DNA of 64,000 nucleotides, from NCBI RefSeq assembly GCF_009728735.1, contig NZ_CP024636.1, positions 4,182,654 through 4,246,653 on the forward strand, given 5' to 3'. Origin of the DNA: Pantoea phytobeneficialis. GTDB lineage: Bacteria; Pseudomonadota; Gammaproteobacteria; Enterobacterales; Enterobacteriaceae. Every line of letters begins with the position of its first letter. The first letter of the stretch is position 1. The notes under the pieces were generated by a model. That model did not search any database and had not been told where the DNA came from. It saw nothing but the letters and a program-made list of their open reading frames with translations. Of this stretch, positions 1 to 9,874 are shown one piece after another. Position numbers and translations under genes: made by a program.

Positions 1-155
1 TAGTTATCCCCCTCCATCGGGCAGATCCCCAGACATTACTCACCCGTCCGCCACTCGTCACCCAAGGAGCAAGCTCCTCTGTGCTACCGTTCGACTTGCA
101 TGTGTTAGGCCTGCCGCCAGCGTTCAATCTGAGCCATGATCAAACTCTTCAATTT
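1..155 (-). rRNA. rrs: 16S ribosomal RNA, 5' end only (partial)
   Basis: Read on the minus strand, this is the first ~155 nt of an enterobacterial 16S rRNA. It starts with AAATTGAAGAGTTTGATC at 155 and contains the conserved stretch for 'GGCGGCAGGCCTAACACATG' and the helix 6 region. The rest of the gene lies beyond the left edge. The mature 5' end is placed by similarity to E. coli. The gene is transcribed leftwards, away from murI, as in the E. coli murI-rrnB arrangement. Confidence 0.97.
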
Positions 156-283
156 AAAGTTTGATGCTCAAAGAATTAAACTTCGTAATGAATTACGTGT
201 TCACTCTTGAGACTTGATATTTTTTAAGTCCGTAGACTTTTGATATCAATCCTGCGAGTGCCCACACAGATTGTCTGATAAAT

Positions 284-295
284 TGTTAAAGAGCA
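284..295 (-). promoter_or_regulatory. rRNA leader boxA antitermination element
   Basis: The minus strand reads TGCTCTTTAACA, the classic rrn boxA, about 130 nt upstream of the 16S 5' end and downstream of P2. BoxA recruits NusB/NusE for rRNA antitermination. The following 'ATTTATCAGACAATCTGTGTG' region is the usual enterobacterial rrn leader. Confidence 0.88.
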
Positions 296-327
296 GTGCC
301 ACATTTCTCGTGTGGCGCGGGTTGCGT

Positions 328-355
328 ATATTACGCTTTCCGCGTTTTCAGTCAA
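328..355 (-). promoter_or_regulatory. rrn P2 promoter
   Basis: On the minus strand a -35 TTGACT (355-350) and -10 TAATAT (333-328) are separated by 16 bp, followed by a GC-rich discriminator. The position just upstream of boxA matches the constitutive rrn P2 promoter. Confidence 0.8.
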
Positions 356-447
356 GCATTTATTTTTGCTTTTCTGAAGGTTGCCACTTAAGGCGACCTC
401 ACCAACACATCGCTTCGTAAGCCGTTGTTCCGTGTCAGTGGAGGCGC

Positions 448-497
448 ATTATAGGGAGTTCTTTGAGGCTGACAAGCGCTAAATGCAAATTAATTTC
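448..497 (-). promoter_or_regulatory. rrn P1 promoter with UP element
   Basis: On the minus strand a -35 TTGTCA (475-470) and -10 TATAAT (453-448) are separated by 16 bp and followed by a GC-rich discriminator (GCGCC), the pattern of growth-rate-controlled rrn P1 promoters. The ~20 bp upstream (476-497) are A/T-rich, consistent with an UP element. P1 lies ~120 bp upstream of P2. Confidence 0.82.
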
Positions 498-523
498 TGA
501 GTGCTGTTTTTTTCAACGAAACA

Positions 524-1378
524 TCACAAAAGCGCCAGTTTTTCCATCAATGGGAAGCCATAACGTTGCAGAACCGGTGATAATTGCAGCACTTCTTCAT
601 TCATCTGCGTACAAAATGCCATGTTAGGCGCATCAGAAAGCGCAACAGGTGCCGCATGCTCCAACAACCAGGCGGTACGACGCGCAATTGCCGCGCCGGA
701 ATCCACCAGCCGCGTCCCTTCCGGCAACACCAACTGCAACTCGTCACGCAGCAGAGGAAAATGAGTACAGCCTAACACTACCGTATCGGGCGGCTCTTTC
801 ATCCGCAGCCAGGGTTGCACCACACGACGTACATCCTCCAGCAGTACCTCTTCACCGTGCAGCTTTGCCTCGGCCAGCTCTACCAATTCTGCCGAGCCCA
901 GCATCTTGATTTGGCATTCGCGAGCGAATTGCGCCACCAGTTCGTGTGTATAAGGACGTTTTACCGTACCGCGTGTCGCCAGCAAACCCACTACCCCATT
1001 ACGCGTTAAGCGTGCGGCAGGTTTAATGGCGGGCACCACCCCGACCACCGGGAAGCCAAACTTTGCACGCAGGGCTGGCAAAGAAACTGTACTGGCCGAG
1101 TTACAGGCAATCACCACCAGCGCCAGTGGAAAGCGCCGCGTAATCGCCTCAACGATCGCCACAACGCGATCGACAATATAGGTTTCGGTTTTTTCACCGT
1201 AAGGAAAACCTTCATTGTCGAAGGCGTAGAGATAATGGAGATTCGGCAGCAATTGCCGAATCTCCTCATAGACGGAGAGCCCACCGACGCCAGAGTCAAA
1301 AACCAGCACGGTGGGACGCAGATCAGAAGCTGTAGCTGGCGCTGAGGTAGTACTCCGTTCCTGGAGTTTGGTAGCCAT
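524..1378 (-). CDS. murI: Glutamate racemase
   Basis: Cytoplasmic enzyme that converts L-glutamate to D-glutamate for peptidoglycan. The 284-aa product has FDSGVGG (27-33), the first catalytic cysteine C92 in ACNSAS, and the second C204 in LGCTHF followed by H206. The N-terminal ~20-residue extension is typical of enterobacterial MurI, whose activity depends on UDP-MurNAc-Ala. The start was set at the ATG giving MATKLQ, which aligns with the E. coli start; a longer frame reaches 1423. The first 56 bp of murI lie inside the 3' end of btuB, as in E. coli, so the two are probably cotranscribed or translationally linked. The motif reads CNSAS rather than CNTAS, a conservative change. Confidence 0.96.
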   Translation of the reverse strand: MATKLQERSTTSAPATASDLRPTVLVFDSGVGGLSVYEEIRQLLPNLHYLYAFDNEGFPYGEKTETYIVDRVVAIVEAITRRFPLALVVIACNSASTVSLPALRAKFGFPVVGVVPAIKPAARLTRNGVVGLLATRGTVKRPYTHELVAQFARECQIKMLGSAELVELAEAKLHGEEVLLEDVRRVVQPWLRMKEPPDTVVLGCTHFPLLRDELQLVLPEGTRLVDSGAAIARRTAWLLEHAAPVALSDAPNMAFCTQMNEEVLQLSPVLQRYGFPLMEKLALL

Positions 1379-3197
1379 ACACTGTCTCGTAGTCTTTATC
1401 GAACAGGTTGGCAATTCTACCACGAACGGTGAGCTGAGAGGTGACCGGATACGATACCGCCAGATCCCATAAACTTACGCCGCCCAATTTAATGCGCTGT
1501 GCCGTATAGGAGTGGTTGTAATCGTTGTCGTAACGCTCACCGAGGTAGTGATAGGTGATGGACCAGTCGAAATTGAAGACCGTCCAGTCGAGCTGGTATT
1601 TCACCTGCTGCTTAGCACGACGCAACAATTGCTGATTGGTCTCGGCATCACGCGCGTCAACATAGTCATAAGAAACGGTATGACTCAGTGGACCGGTATC
1701 GAAAGACGCCGTGGCTTCCACACCTTTAATACGCGCTTTATCGATGTTGTAGTAAACATAGGTGTTCGGATCGCTATCAATCAGGTTATCGATGTCATTG
1801 CGATAGCCCGACACACGCCAGTTGACCGGCCCGGTTAAACCTTCAAAACCACTTTCCCACTGCTTGCTTTCTTCCGGCTTCAGATTTGGGTTGCCATAAG
1901 TCTGGCTATAAAGCTGGGCCAGATTCGGCGCTTTATAGGCGGTCGCGTAAGAGGCAAACACGCGATAACCATCAACAAACTCCCAGGCGGCGCTGCTCTG
2001 CCAGGTGTTATGCCAGCCAAAGGCATTGTTGTCATCTCCGCGCACGGCGCCTTCCAGCGTCACGCTACCAAACTGCTGTTGAGCGGTGGCGTATATACCG
2101 GTGTTACGTTGTTCCTGGCCTTCAACGGTAGAATTGGTGCCTGGTTCTGAGGTTTGTTTCTGCCAGTCAACACCGCCACTCACCGTACCATGCCCCACCT
2201 GTACCGAGTTGCCCCATTGCAGGTTGTATTGCTGGACATCATTCAGCGACGCCGTGGCGTCATATTTGCCAAGCTGTGGGCTGTAGTTGTAATCCTTGGT
2301 ATGACTGTAGCTGGCAATCAGCTGCGATGAATAGATACCCTGGTTGAAGCGCAGTCCGGTATCCCAGGTCTGGCTGTAGAGCTGGCGGGTATCGACAAAG
2401 GTGTTGGGTTCCACATAAGTGGGATAGCCATCATAAGCGGTGCGGTTGTCAAAACCATAGCCGCGTACGAAACCGCTGAACTGATCGCTAAACTGATGCT
2501 CCAGCGAACCGTACAGCGTTTTGCTCATGAAACCGTCGCGGTCTTTCTGCGCCGGATCGCCATAGATGTCGGGCAGGTTTGCCACCACATCGTAGCCTTT
2601 GGTGTAGGTATAGTTGCCCGCCAGCGTCAGCTTAGTCGCATCGCCCAGTTGCTGCTGGGTAGAGCCATCGTAGCTCTGGTAGCCTTTCGACCCAACGCCT
2701 GCGGTCAGCGTGGTACCGTTTTTATCACGACCCGTGATGATGTTCACCACACCACCAATCGCGTCAGAACCATACACCGCCGAACGCGCGCCACGAATAT
2801 ATTCGATGCGTTGTACCAGCGAGAGTGGAATCTGGCTGAGATCGGACGATCCGGAAATGCCTGCCTGATTCAAACGAATACCGTCAATCAGAATCAGGAC
2901 GTGGCTGGAGTTGGTGCCACGAATAAACATGGAGCTGCTTTGGCCCATGCCACCGTTTTGCGCAATATCCACGCCAGGCAGGCGACGCATCACATCCGTG
3001 AGGCTTTTTGCCTGCCAGCGGTCAATGTCTTCGCGGGTAACAACTGTCGTGGGCGCCAGCACGGAAGAAACTGGCTGTGAAAAACGATTAGCGGTAACGA
3101 TTTGCGTATCATCATCCTGCTGGGCATAGCCAAATTGCGCCCAGAGGGACACCGCCGTTGCACTGAAGGCAAACAGCGAAGCATGTGTTTTTTTCAT
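1323..3197 (-). CDS. btuB: Vitamin B12 TonB-dependent outer membrane receptor
   Basis: Outer-membrane porin-like receptor that imports cobalamin using TonB energy. The 624-aa protein has a signal peptide of ~25 residues (MKKTHASLF... to GYA|Q), a TonB box (DTQIVTA), an N-terminal plug, and a 22-strand barrel ending in the outer-membrane C-terminal phenylalanine (ASYSF). Length is close to the 614 aa of E. coli. The ATG at 3197 was chosen because the signal peptide begins there; the open frame upstream runs through the riboswitch leader. Expression is probably shut off by adenosylcobalamin through the leader at 3200-3440. The 3' end overlaps murI by 56 bp. Confidence 0.97.
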   Translation of the reverse strand: MKKTHASLFAFSATAVSLWAQFGYAQQDDDTQIVTANRFSQPVSSVLAPTTVVTREDIDRWQAKSLTDVMRRLPGVDIAQNGGMGQSSSMFIRGTNSSHVLILIDGIRLNQAGISGSSDLSQIPLSLVQRIEYIRGARSAVYGSDAIGGVVNIITGRDKNGTTLTAGVGSKGYQSYDGSTQQQLGDATKLTLAGNYTYTKGYDVVANLPDIYGDPAQKDRDGFMSKTLYGSLEHQFSDQFSGFVRGYGFDNRTAYDGYPTYVEPNTFVDTRQLYSQTWDTGLRFNQGIYSSQLIASYSHTKDYNYSPQLGKYDATASLNDVQQYNLQWGNSVQVGHGTVSGGVDWQKQTSEPGTNSTVEGQEQRNTGIYATAQQQFGSVTLEGAVRGDDNNAFGWHNTWQSSAAWEFVDGYRVFASYATAYKAPNLAQLYSQTYGNPNLKPEESKQWESGFEGLTGPVNWRVSGYRNDIDNLIDSDPNTYVYYNIDKARIKGVEATASFDTGPLSHTVSYDYVDARDAETNQQLLRRAKQQVKYQLDWTVFNFDWSITYHYLGERYDNDYNHSYTAQRIKLGGVSLWDLAVSYPVTSQLTVRGRIANLFDKDYETVYGYQTPGTEYYLSASYSF

Positions 3198-3199
3198 TG

Positions 3200-3440
3200 T
3201 TATAGCATCCAAAAGACAAAGCAGGATGCCGCAGGCATACGATCGATAGCACGCGATGACCGTACGAATTGCGACGTCACACCGGCAGGTCTTCGGGCTG
3301 AGAATCATTAATGGTGAAGACTTCCCATCCCGCAGGACAGTGTCTGCATCAGCAATCACCACGACATTCTTTACCGCTGCGCGTCAGCTCCAGATTCACA
3401 CTGGATTCCCTTTTAACTCAAGGAGGCCGGCCGTCGCAGT
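3200..3440 (-). promoter_or_regulatory. Cobalamin (B12) riboswitch in btuB leader
   Basis: Read on the minus strand, the leader contains the paired GGAATCCAGTG/CTGGAGCTGACGCGCAGCGGTAA segments of the adenosylcobalamin aptamer and the B12 box AGCCCGAAGACCTGCCGG at 3299-3282. Just before the btuB ATG is a GCATCC...GGATGC hairpin (about 3230-3205) that would occlude the ribosome site, the E. coli-type expression platform. The outer limits are approximate. Confidence 0.93.
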
Positions 3441-3495
3441 CTACGGACAAGAAGGCCAGAAATCCAGACTTCCAGCCATCTTCTTTTGCACAAGG

Positions 3496-3524
3496 CTGGA
3501 CAACAGCAATCGAATGCCTACAAT
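3496..3524 (+). promoter_or_regulatory. Putative trmA promoter
   Basis: A CTGGAC -35 (3496-3501), a 17-bp spacer and a TACAAT -10 (3519-3524) are followed by a GC-rich discriminator (CGCCCGGC). The trmA promoter of E. coli is stringently controlled like rRNA promoters, and the GC-rich discriminator fits that. It lies 35 bp upstream of the trmA ATG, back-to-back with the btuB leader. Confidence 0.45.
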
Positions 3525-3558
3525 CGCCCGGCAAGCAGGCTTATTACCAGGATTGAAG

Positions 3559-4662
3559 ATGACACCCGAACAGCTCCCGATTGAACAATATGACGCGCAA
3601 CTGGCAGAAAAAGTCAGCCGTTTACAGGCGATGATGGCACCGTTTGCTGCGCCAGAGGTTGAGGTGTTCCGTTCACCGGTCAGTCACTACCGTATGCGAG
3701 CCGAATTCCGCATCTGGCATGATGGCGACGATCTGTATCACATCATCTTTGATCAGCAGACCAAACAGCGTATTCGCGTCGATCAATTTCCGGCCGCCAG
3801 CGAGTTGATCAACCAACTGATGCCCAAAATGATCAACGCTGCCCGTGATAACCGTGCACTGCGCCATAAATTGTTTCAGATCGATTACCTGTCGACCCTC
3901 AGCAATCAGATCGTTATTTCCCTGCTCTACCACCGCAAACTGGAAGAGGAGTGGCAACTGGCAGCCAGCGCATTACGTGACGCCCTGCGCGCCGAAGGTT
4001 TTGATGTGCAGTTGATTGGGCGCGCGACCAAAACCAAAATTTGTCTCGATCGCGATTACATCGATGAGCGTCTGCCGGTGGCGGGCAAAGAACTGATTTA
4101 TCGTCAGGTGGAGAACAGTTTTACCCAGCCGAATGCCGCGATGAATATTCAGATGCTGGAGTGGGCGCTGGACGTGACGCAAAACGCGCGCGGAGACCTG
4201 CTGGAGCTGTATTGCGGCAACGGTAATTTCTCCCTGGCGCTGGCGCGTAATTTCCGTCGTGTATTAGCCACCGAAATTGCCAAACCCTCGGTAGCCGCCG
4301 CGCAGTTCAACATCGCCGCTAACCACATTGATAACGTGCAAATCATCCGTATGGCCGCCGAGGAATTTACTCAGGCAATGAACGGCGTGCGTAGCTTTAA
4401 CCGACTGGAAGGCATTGACCTACAAAGTTATCAATGTGAAACCATTTTCGTCGACCCTCCGCGTAGCGGGCTGGATGCCGAAACGGTCAAGATGGTGCAG
4501 GCTTATCCACGTATCCTCTATATATCCTGCAATCCACAAACGCTATGCGATAACCTCGCCACGCTGGCAGAAACCCATGAGGTTGCACGTCTCGCGTTGT
4601 TTGATCAGTTCCCCTATACCCATCATATGGAAAGCGGCGTACTTTTGACGCGCAAAGCCTAA
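3559..4662 (+). CDS. trmA: tRNA/tmRNA (uracil-C5)-methyltransferase
   Basis: Methylates U54 of tRNA (T loop) and U341 of tmRNA with S-adenosylmethionine. The 367-aa protein carries the SAM motif [14 protein letters not shown] in the second half, the [10 protein letters not shown] motif, the nucleophile cysteine in ISCNPQTLC and the catalytic glutamate in HHMESGVLL near the C-terminus. The chosen start gives [19 protein letters not shown], which matches the E. coli N-terminus; the frame is open further upstream through the btuB leader, but that part is non-coding. The gene is monocistronic and ends at a strong bidirectional terminator shared with yijD. Confidence 0.97.
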   Translation: MTPEQLPIEQYDAQLAEKVSRLQAMMAPFAAPEVEVFRSPVSHYRMRAEFRIWHDGDDLYHIIFDQQTKQRIRVDQFPAASELINQLMPKMINAARDNRALRHKLFQIDYLSTLSNQIVISLLYHRKLEEEWQLAASALRDALRAEGFDVQLIGRATKTKICLDRDYIDERLPVAGKELIYRQVENSFTQPNAAMNIQMLEWALDVTQNARGDLLELYCGNGNFSLALARNFRRVLATEIAKPSVAAAQFNIAANHIDNVQIIRMAAEEFTQAMNGVRSFNRLEGIDLQSYQCETIFVDPPRSGLDAETVKMVQAYPRILYISCNPQTLCDNLATLAETHEVARLALFDQFPYTHHMESGVLLTRKA

Positions 4663-4663
4663 T

Positions 4664-4697
4664 AAAAAACGGGAACCCTGAGGTTCCCGTTTTTTTA
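4664..4697. terminator. Bidirectional terminator between trmA and yijD
   Basis: A perfect hairpin AACGGGAACC-ctga-GGTTCCCGTT is flanked by an A-tract on the left and a T-tract on the right (4690-4696), so it can terminate trmA (plus) and yijD/fabR (minus). Confidence 0.9.
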
Positions 4698-5051
4698 ATT
4701 CTTGTTCTTCGGTCGCTTAAAGCGCGTCGCAATCCAGAACACCAGCGCGACCATCAGGATGGTCGGGATAAAGTTGGAGCCAATATCCGGGTACTCCGCT
4801 CGCACCAGCGCGCTGTAGACCAGAATCCCCAACAGGAAAAACGCCGCCGCCAGTGACGGCATGCCGTCCGGCATATTACGGTTCAGGTAACGCTGATGCA
4901 GACACCAGGCCGCCAGGCCAAGGGCGATCAGCGGAAAAATTGAAAATGGTACAAATGCACTGAACAGCACCGAAAAGGAGCCGTTGATGGCCAAACCGGT
5001 GATAAAAGCCAGTAAAAGCGTTCCTTTATCGCGGGGGTTTTGCTCAATCAT
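4695..5051 (-). CDS. yijD: Inner membrane protein YijD (DUF1422 family)
   Basis: Small integral membrane protein of unknown function. The 118-aa sequence has four hydrophobic segments (about residues 10-30, 34-50, 66-84, 94-110), a conserved HQRYLNR loop and the YPDIGSNF motif of E. coli YijD. It lies 18 bp downstream of fabR on the same strand, the conserved fabR-yijD pair, so the two are likely one transcript. Its link to fatty-acid control is inferred only from this pairing. Confidence 0.93.
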   Translation of the reverse strand: MIEQNPRDKGTLLLAFITGLAINGSFSVLFSAFVPFSIFPLIALGLAAWCLHQRYLNRNMPDGMPSLAAAFFLLGILVYSALVRAEYPDIGSNFIPTILMVALVFWIATRFKRPKNKN

Positions 5052-5069
5052 TTCATTATCCTTATCACA

Positions 5070-5714
5070 TTACTCTTCGGGTTTTTCCAGTGTTACCGCC
5101 AGCCGTTCCTGCTCCCGGCGATACCAGTAATAAGCACCTTTGGCGATCATCCGCAGCTGTAGCACCAGACGGTCTTCCAGCTTGCGACGCTGTTCAATAT
5201 CCACATCCAGCGCTTCCGCACCGGCGCTGAACACGATGGTGACCATCGCTTCGGCCTGTGCTTCGGTGAAGCTACGCGGCATGCGGTTTTCCAGCTCAAG
5301 GTAATCCGCCAGTTCGGCAATAAAGTGTTGAATTTCACGCGCTACAGCAGCACGAAACGCCGCCGACGTTCCGGAGCGCTCGCGTAATAAGAGACGAAAA
5401 GCGTTGGGATTGTTCCCGATAAACTCCATAAAAGTTGCAACAGAAGTTTTAATAATGCTTCCGCCTTTGGCAATGCGCTGGCGTGCCTGACGCATCAGCT
5501 GACGCAGCATCAGGCCACTTTCGTCAACCATCGTCAAACCCAGTTCATCCACATCCCGGAAATGACGGTAAAATGAGGTGGGCGCAATACCGGCTTCACG
5601 CGCAACTTCACGCAAACTCAGGCTGGCAAAACTCCTTTCTGCACTTAGCTGACTGAAGGCGGCTTCAATCAGTGTACGTCTTGTACGTTCTTTTTGTTGC
5701 GCTCTGACGCCCAT
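5070..5714 (-). CDS. fabR: TetR-family unsaturated fatty acid repressor
   Basis: Represses fabA and fabB in response to the ratio of unsaturated to saturated acyl-CoA/acyl-ACP. The 214-aa protein has a TetR helix-turn-helix at about residues 10-56 ([20 protein letters not shown]) and is almost identical to E. coli FabR through the ligand domain ([20 protein letters not shown]). The start [11 protein letters not shown] matches the E. coli start; no in-frame upstream ATG is needed. It is divergent from sthA, and the promoter carries a 9-bp inverted repeat (5751-5785) that could be an autoregulatory operator. Confidence 0.96.
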   Translation of the reverse strand: MGVRAQQKERTRRTLIEAAFSQLSAERSFASLSLREVAREAGIAPTSFYRHFRDVDELGLTMVDESGLMLRQLMRQARQRIAKGGSIIKTSVATFMEFIGNNPNAFRLLLRERSGTSAAFRAAVAREIQHFIAELADYLELENRMPRSFTEAQAEAMVTIVFSAGAEALDVDIEQRRKLEDRLVLQLRMIAKGAYYWYRREQERLAVTLEKPEE

Positions 5715-5744
5715 TCTCTCTGCCTTGTGAGTAATCAGGCAGGC

Positions 5745-5750
5745 ACTATA
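5745..5750 (-). promoter_or_regulatory. fabR extended -10
   Basis: The minus strand reads TGT-TATAGT, an extended -10 hexamer with its TGn, 31 bp upstream of the fabR ATG. No good -35 is seen. It abuts the inverted repeat at 5751-5785. Confidence 0.45.
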
Positions 5751-5785
5751 ACAAACTTTTCAGCGTACAGCGGCGCAAAGTTTGT
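5751..5785. promoter_or_regulatory. 9-bp inverted repeat over the fabR promoter
   Basis: ACAAACTTT (5751-5759) and AAAGTTTGT (5777-5785) are perfect inverted arms separated by 17 bp. The centre contains AGCGTACAG. The element sits immediately upstream of the fabR -10, where a repressor would block RNA polymerase. It is an operator candidate by position and symmetry; the binding protein is not known. Confidence 0.4.
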
Positions 5786-5839
5786 GACCGCCTGTTAACC
5801 TCACGCTTTGTCAAAAGTGGGCAAAAATCACTGATAGAA

Positions 5840-5868
5840 TTCAGAAGTGCGCGGCGAGATGTTAGAAT
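5840..5868 (+). promoter_or_regulatory. Putative sthA promoter
   Basis: TTCAGA (5840-5845), a 17-bp spacer and TAGAAT (5863-5868) form a moderate sigma70 promoter 40 bp upstream of the sthA ATG. Confidence 0.4.
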
Positions 5869-5907
5869 CTCGTTGTAAAAATGTATAGAAACATAGGACG
5901 TACTGGT

Positions 5908-7308
5908 ATGCAAAAGTCTTACGATTACGATGCCATTGTGATTGGCTCCGGTCCGGGCGGTGAAGGTGCGGCCATGGGGCTGGTGAAGCAGGGAGCGCGC
6001 ATCGCAGTGATCGAACGCTACCATAACATCGGCGGCGGTTGTACTCACTGGGGCACCATCCCTTCCAAAGCGTTACGTCATGCTGTCAGCCGTATTATCG
6101 AGTTCAATCAAAATCCCCTCTACAGTGATCATACCCGGCTTCTGCGTTCCTCCTTTGCGGATATCCTCAATCACACGGAAAACGTCATCAGCCAACAAAC
6201 CGCAATGCGGCAGGGCTTTTATGAACGTAACCGCTGTGAGCTGTATCAGGGCGATGCGCATTTTGTTGATGCCAACACCATCGAAGTAGAGCAGCCAGAT
6301 GGCACCCGCGAGCGCCTGACCGCAGAGAAATTTGTTATCGCCTGTGGTTCGCGCCCTTATCATCCGGCTGACGTCGATTTCACCCATCCACGTATTTATG
6401 ACTCCGATTCGATTCTTAATCTGCACCATGAACCGGGCCACGTCATTATCTATGGTGCCGGGGTGATCGGCTGTGAATACGCCTCAATCTTCCGTGGGCT
6501 GAACGTCAAGGTTGACCTGATCAACACCCGTGATCGTCTGTTGGCGTTCCTTGATCAGGAGATGTCAGATTCGCTGTCTTACCACTTCTGGAACAGCGGC
6601 GTGGTGATTCGTCACAACGAGGAGTTTGAGAAGATTGAGGGTGTGAATGATGGCGTCATCATGCATCTTAAATCCGGCAAAAAAGTGAAAGCGGATTGCC
6701 TGCTTTACGCCAACGGCCGCACCGGTAATACCGATTCACTGGCGCTGGAAAATGTCGGTCTTGAGGCGGATGGTCGCGGTCTGCTGAAGGTCAACAGCAT
6801 GTACCAGACGGCACAGCCTCATATCTATGCGGTCGGCGACGTGATTGGTTATCCCAGCCTTGCCTCCGCCGCCTATGACCAGGGACGTATCGCTGCTCAG
6901 GCCATCATGAAAGGTGAAGCGACGGCGCACCTGATTGAAGACATTCCTACCGGGATTTACACCATTCCGGAGATCAGTTCAGTCGGCAAAACTGAGCAGC
7001 AGCTGACGGCAATGAAAGTGCCTTATGAAGTGGGACGTGCGCAGTTTAAACATCTGGCGCGCGCGCAGATTGTCGGCATGAATGTGGGAAGTTTGAAGAT
7101 TCTGTTCCATCGTGAAACCAAAGAAATCTTGGGAATTCATTGCTTTGGTGAACGTGCGGCAGAGATCATCCATATCGGCCAGGCCATCATGGAGCAGAAA
7201 AATGGCGGTAACACGATTGAATATTTCGTGAATACCACCTTTAACTACCCCACGATGGCCGAAGCCTATCGCGTAGCCGCGTTAAATGGCTTAAACCGCC
7301 TGTTTTAA
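5908..7308 (+). CDS. sthA: Soluble pyridine nucleotide transhydrogenase
   Basis: FAD flavoprotein that transfers hydride between NADPH and NAD+, mainly re-oxidising NADPH in the cytoplasm. The 466-aa protein has an FAD-binding [12 protein letters not shown] near the N-terminus, the NAD(P)-binding [13 protein letters not shown], the second FAD motif [14 protein letters not shown], and a C-terminal dimerisation domain. The disulfide-active site of related reductases is reduced to [14 protein letters not shown] with one cysteine, which is normal for SthA. The ATG at 5908 (MQKSYDYDA) matches E. coli; an ATG nine codons earlier (5881) is also in frame. The 3' end overlaps that of convergent oxyR by 18 bp. 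Confidence 0.96.
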   Translation: MQKSYDYDAIVIGSGPGGEGAAMGLVKQGARIAVIERYHNIGGGCTHWGTIPSKALRHAVSRIIEFNQNPLYSDHTRLLRSSFADILNHTENVISQQTAMRQGFYERNRCELYQGDAHFVDANTIEVEQPDGTRERLTAEKFVIACGSRPYHPADVDFTHPRIYDSDSILNLHHEPGHVIIYGAGVIGCEYASIFRGLNVKVDLINTRDRLLAFLDQEMSDSLSYHFWNSGVVIRHNEEFEKIEGVNDGVIMHLKSGKKVKADCLLYANGRTGNTDSLALENVGLEADGRGLLKVNSMYQTAQPHIYAVGDVIGYPSLASAAYDQGRIAAQAIMKGEATAHLIEDIPTGIYTIPEISSVGKTEQQLTAMKVPYEVGRAQFKHLARAQIVGMNVGSLKILFHRETKEILGIHCFGERAAEIIHIGQAIMEQKNGGNTIEYFVNTTFNYPTMAEAYRVAALNGLNRLF

Positions 7309-8208
7309 CGTGTTATCGAGATAAGCCTGCATATGGGTTTTAATTGCTTCTGCCAGCTGCTCATAGCGGCTGCGCAGAGGCGATCCCGGACGATACACCA
7401 GCGCGATGGTGCGCTGTGGTACCGGCTTGTAACAAGGCAGATAGCAAACGCCATCACGCACGCGCTGATTTGGCACCGCCAGCGACGGCAGTAAGGTGAT
7501 TCCGCTCCCTGCGGCGACCATATTGCGCAGCGTTTCCAGGCTGGTAGCACGGAAATGAGTGTCTTCATCCGCACCGGCTTCAAAGCAGAAACCCATCGCC
7601 TGATCGCGCAGGCAGTGACCATCTTCCAGCATCAGCAGCTTTTCACCCGCCAGATCTGACATAGGAACACGGTCGCGATCGTGCCACGGATGATCCTCGT
7701 AGATCGCCAGTTTCATCGGTTCATCAAACAGCGGCACCTCAATAAAGGCTTCGCTCTCCTTCACCAACGCCAGAATCGCACAGTCAAGCTTGCCGCTGTC
7801 GAGTTGCGCCAGCAACTGCTGCGTCTGAGCTTCGTGCAGATACATCTCCAGCTTGGGGAAAGTCTGATGCAGCATCGGGATGATGTGCGGCAGCAGATAA
7901 GGGCCAGTGGTGGGGATAAGGCCAATATGCAGTGGCCCGGACATAGTTTCGCCCTGCTGGCTCGCCATCTCCTTCAGCACCTTGACTTCACGCAGCACGG
8001 TGCGAGCCTGGTCTACCAGCAGCAGCCCTGCCTGGGTAAACAAAACCTTGCGGCTGGTGCGTTCCAGCAACATAACGCCTAATTCATCTTCCAGCTTACG
8101 AATTTGTCCGCTCAACGTTGGCTGACTGACATGACAGGCATCCGCTGCACGGCGGAAATGACGATGCTCCGCAAGCGAAACCAGATACTCCAGATCACGA
8201 ATGTTCAT
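7291..8208 (-). CDS. oxyR: Hydrogen peroxide-sensing LysR-type regulator
   Basis: Activates peroxide-defence genes when oxidised. The 305-aa protein has a LysR winged HTH at about residues 1-60 ([22 protein letters not shown]) and the redox pair C199 and C208 in [12 protein letters not shown]. Length is identical to E. coli OxyR. The start at 8208 is preceded by a strong GGAGG. It is convergent with sthA (18-bp overlap). Upstream lies a probable -35 TTGATA/-10 TATTCT promoter embedded in an ATAG-rich tract, suggesting the usual autoregulation, and a likely divergent small RNA. Confidence 0.97.
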   Translation of the reverse strand: MNIRDLEYLVSLAEHRHFRRAADACHVSQPTLSGQIRKLEDELGVMLLERTSRKVLFTQAGLLLVDQARTVLREVKVLKEMASQQGETMSGPLHIGLIPTTGPYLLPHIIPMLHQTFPKLEMYLHEAQTQQLLAQLDSGKLDCAILALVKESEAFIEVPLFDEPMKLAIYEDHPWHDRDRVPMSDLAGEKLLMLEDGHCLRDQAMGFCFEAGADEDTHFRATSLETLRNMVAAGSGITLLPSLAVPNQRVRDGVCYLPCYKPVPQRTIALVYRPGSPLRSRYEQLAEAIKTHMQAYLDNTLKQAV

Positions 8209-8246
8209 TGATATCCTCCGAACCACGATAGCCCGTGGCGATAGAT

Positions 8247-8276
8247 AGAATAGCAATGAACGATTAGCCCTATCAA
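8247..8276 (-). promoter_or_regulatory. oxyR promoter and ATAG-rich presumptive OxyR site
   Basis: The minus strand reads TTGATA (8276-8271), an 18-bp spacer and TATTCT (8252-8247), 38 bp from the oxyR ATG. The surrounding 8228-8275 stretch has repeated ATAG/CTAT tetramers of the kind OxyR recognises, though spacing matches the four-element consensus only poorly. Binding of OxyR here is inferred. Confidence 0.5.
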
Positions 8277-8300
8277 GCCACTGACAGGAATAATAAGTGC

Positions 8301-8467
8301 CATCAGAAGCAATATGAAAAAAGGCTGAAAGAGTACGGAGTAACACCTGCAATCAGTCTGACAAATCACTGAGCTGGCTGGAGTGCCTGCCCTTTGATGA
8401 TGTGCCTATAACAAGATGAAATTCCGAAGCTAGAGGTTGGCGGGCTATATCATAGCCCGCTTTTTTT
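8301..8467 (+). ncRNA. Candidate small RNA at the oxyS position
   Basis: The 265 bp between oxyR and argH have no coding frame, yet end in a strong intrinsic terminator oriented for plus-strand transcription, opposite to both neighbouring genes. E. coli OxyS sits in exactly this interval and orientation. A possible -10 (AATAAT, 8289-8294) downstream of the ATAG-rich OxyR region would give a transcript from about 8301, ~167 nt long. I see no clear primary-sequence match to E. coli OxyS, so it may be a diverged OxyS or an unrelated RNA. The 5' end is a guess. Confidence 0.45.
8440..8467 (+). terminator. Intrinsic terminator, plus-strand polarity
   Basis: A perfect 9-bp stem GCGGGCTAT/ATAGCCCGC with a 3-nt loop is followed by seven T on the plus strand (8461-8467). 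On the minus strand the hairpin lacks a 3' U-tract (CAACCTC follows), so it is not optimal for argH. Confidence 0.85.
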
Positions 8468-8473
8468 ATTGGC

Positions 8474-9847
8474 TTACTTCAGACGCTGCTGCGCTTCCTG
8501 AATCGCCAGAGCTACCTGCTGCGGTGCCACGCCGCCACGGGCGTTACGCTTATCCAGGCAGGATTGCAGTGACAGGATCGGATAGACATCCTCTTCAATC
8601 GTCGCGCTGAATTGCTTCAGTTGCGCCAGGCTTAACGCTTCCAGCGCCACGCCCTGCTTAATCGCTTCCACCACCGCTTCGCCGACAATATGGTGCGCTT
8701 CGCGGAACGGTACGCCTTTGGCGACCAGATAATCCGCCAGTTCGGTAGAGTTGGCATAGCCCTGCTCCGCCGCTTCCTGACAACGTGGACGTTTCACCTG
8801 AATACCGTCCAGCACCAGCACTGACATATGCAGGCAATCCAGCCAGGTGTCGAGCGCGTCAAACAGCCCTTCTTTGTCTTCCTGCATATCTTTGTTGTAC
8901 GCCAGCGGCAAGCCTTTCAGCGTCATCATCATACCGGTCAGCGCGCCTTGTACACGGCCACATTTGCCACGGATCAGTTCCAGCGCATCGGGGTTTTTCT
9001 TCTGTGGCATCAGAGAAGAACCGGAAGTGACTTTATCCGACAACTCGACAAACCCAGCTTCGCCGGTGTTGAAGAAGATCATGTCTTCAGCAAAGCGCGA
9101 CAGATGCACCATACCGATAGAGGCATCAGACAGCAGTTCCAGCACATGATCACGGTCAGATACCGTGTCGAGGCTGTTGCGCGTGGCGGAGGCGAAACCC
9201 AACCAGCCCGCCAGTTGCTGACGATCGATCTCGTATGCAGTCCCGGCCAATGCGCCGCAGCCAAGCGGGCTGACGTCAAGGCGCTTCAGCGTATCCTGCA
9301 AACGGCTTTCATCACGCGCCAGCATTTCGACATAGGCGAGGCACCAGTGCGCAAAGGTCACCGGCTGGGCGCGTTGCAGATGGGTATAACCCGGCATCAC
9401 TGCATCCTGATTGGCTTCGGCGGTGGCAACCAGCGCTTTTTGCAGCTCGCGAGTGGCATCCAACAGCACTGCAACCTGCTCTTTGCACCACAGTTTCAGA
9501 TCGGTGGCGACCTGGTCGTTACGGCTACGACCGGTATGCAGTTTTTTACCCAGTGCGCCGACTTTGTCGATCAGCTTGCCTTCGACCCAGCTATGAATGT
9601 CTTCGGCATCGCTTTGCAGAATCTGCTCAGGATTGGCACGCACTTCGGCCAGCAACGCGTTCAGCGCCGCCTCCAACTGCTGCTGCTCGTCGCTGCTCAG
9701 AACATTAACCGTCACCAGCGCTTTTGACCAGGCGACGGAACCGATGATGTCCTGCTCCGCCAGGCGATAATCGAAACGCAGCGAATCATTGAATTGTTTG
9801 AAGCGTTGGTCTGCTGCCTGGGTAAAGCGTCCACCCCAAAGTGCCAT
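8474..9847 (-). CDS. argH: Argininosuccinate lyase
   Basis: Last step of arginine synthesis: argininosuccinate to arginine plus fumarate, in the cytoplasm. The 457-aa protein has the fumarase/aspartase superfamily signature [12 protein letters not shown] and the conserved [12 protein letters not shown] and [15 protein letters not shown] segments; length equals E. coli. It is the distal gene of argCBGH, 73 bp after argG with a hairpin in the gap. Confidence 0.97.
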   Translation of the reverse strand: MALWGGRFTQAADQRFKQFNDSLRFDYRLAEQDIIGSVAWSKALVTVNVLSSDEQQQLEAALNALLAEVRANPEQILQSDAEDIHSWVEGKLIDKVGALGKKLHTGRSRNDQVATDLKLWCKEQVAVLLDATRELQKALVATAEANQDAVMPGYTHLQRAQPVTFAHWCLAYVEMLARDESRLQDTLKRLDVSPLGCGALAGTAYEIDRQQLAGWLGFASATRNSLDTVSDRDHVLELLSDASIGMVHLSRFAEDMIFFNTGEAGFVELSDKVTSGSSLMPQKKNPDALELIRGKCGRVQGALTGMMMTLKGLPLAYNKDMQEDKEGLFDALDTWLDCLHMSVLVLDGIQVKRPRCQEAAEQGYANSTELADYLVAKGVPFREAHHIVGEAVVEAIKQGVALEALSLAQLKQFSATIEEDVYPILSLQSCLDKRNARGGVAPQQVALAIQEAQQRLK

Positions 9848-9874
9848 CTGAATACTCCTGAATACGGTTAAACA

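Noticed and set aside
1323..1378. Frameshift or annotation error from the btuB-murI overlap
   Set aside because: The 56-bp overlap is known from E. coli and both proteins are complete.
8303..8467. Direct call of E. coli-type oxyS
   Set aside because: Position and terminator fit, but I could not align the sequence with the E. coli RNA as I remember it, so I kept it as an unnamed candidate.
8828..9727. 299-codon open frame antisense to argH
   Set aside because: Composition typical of an antisense shadow (rich in Q, H, R) and argH is certain.
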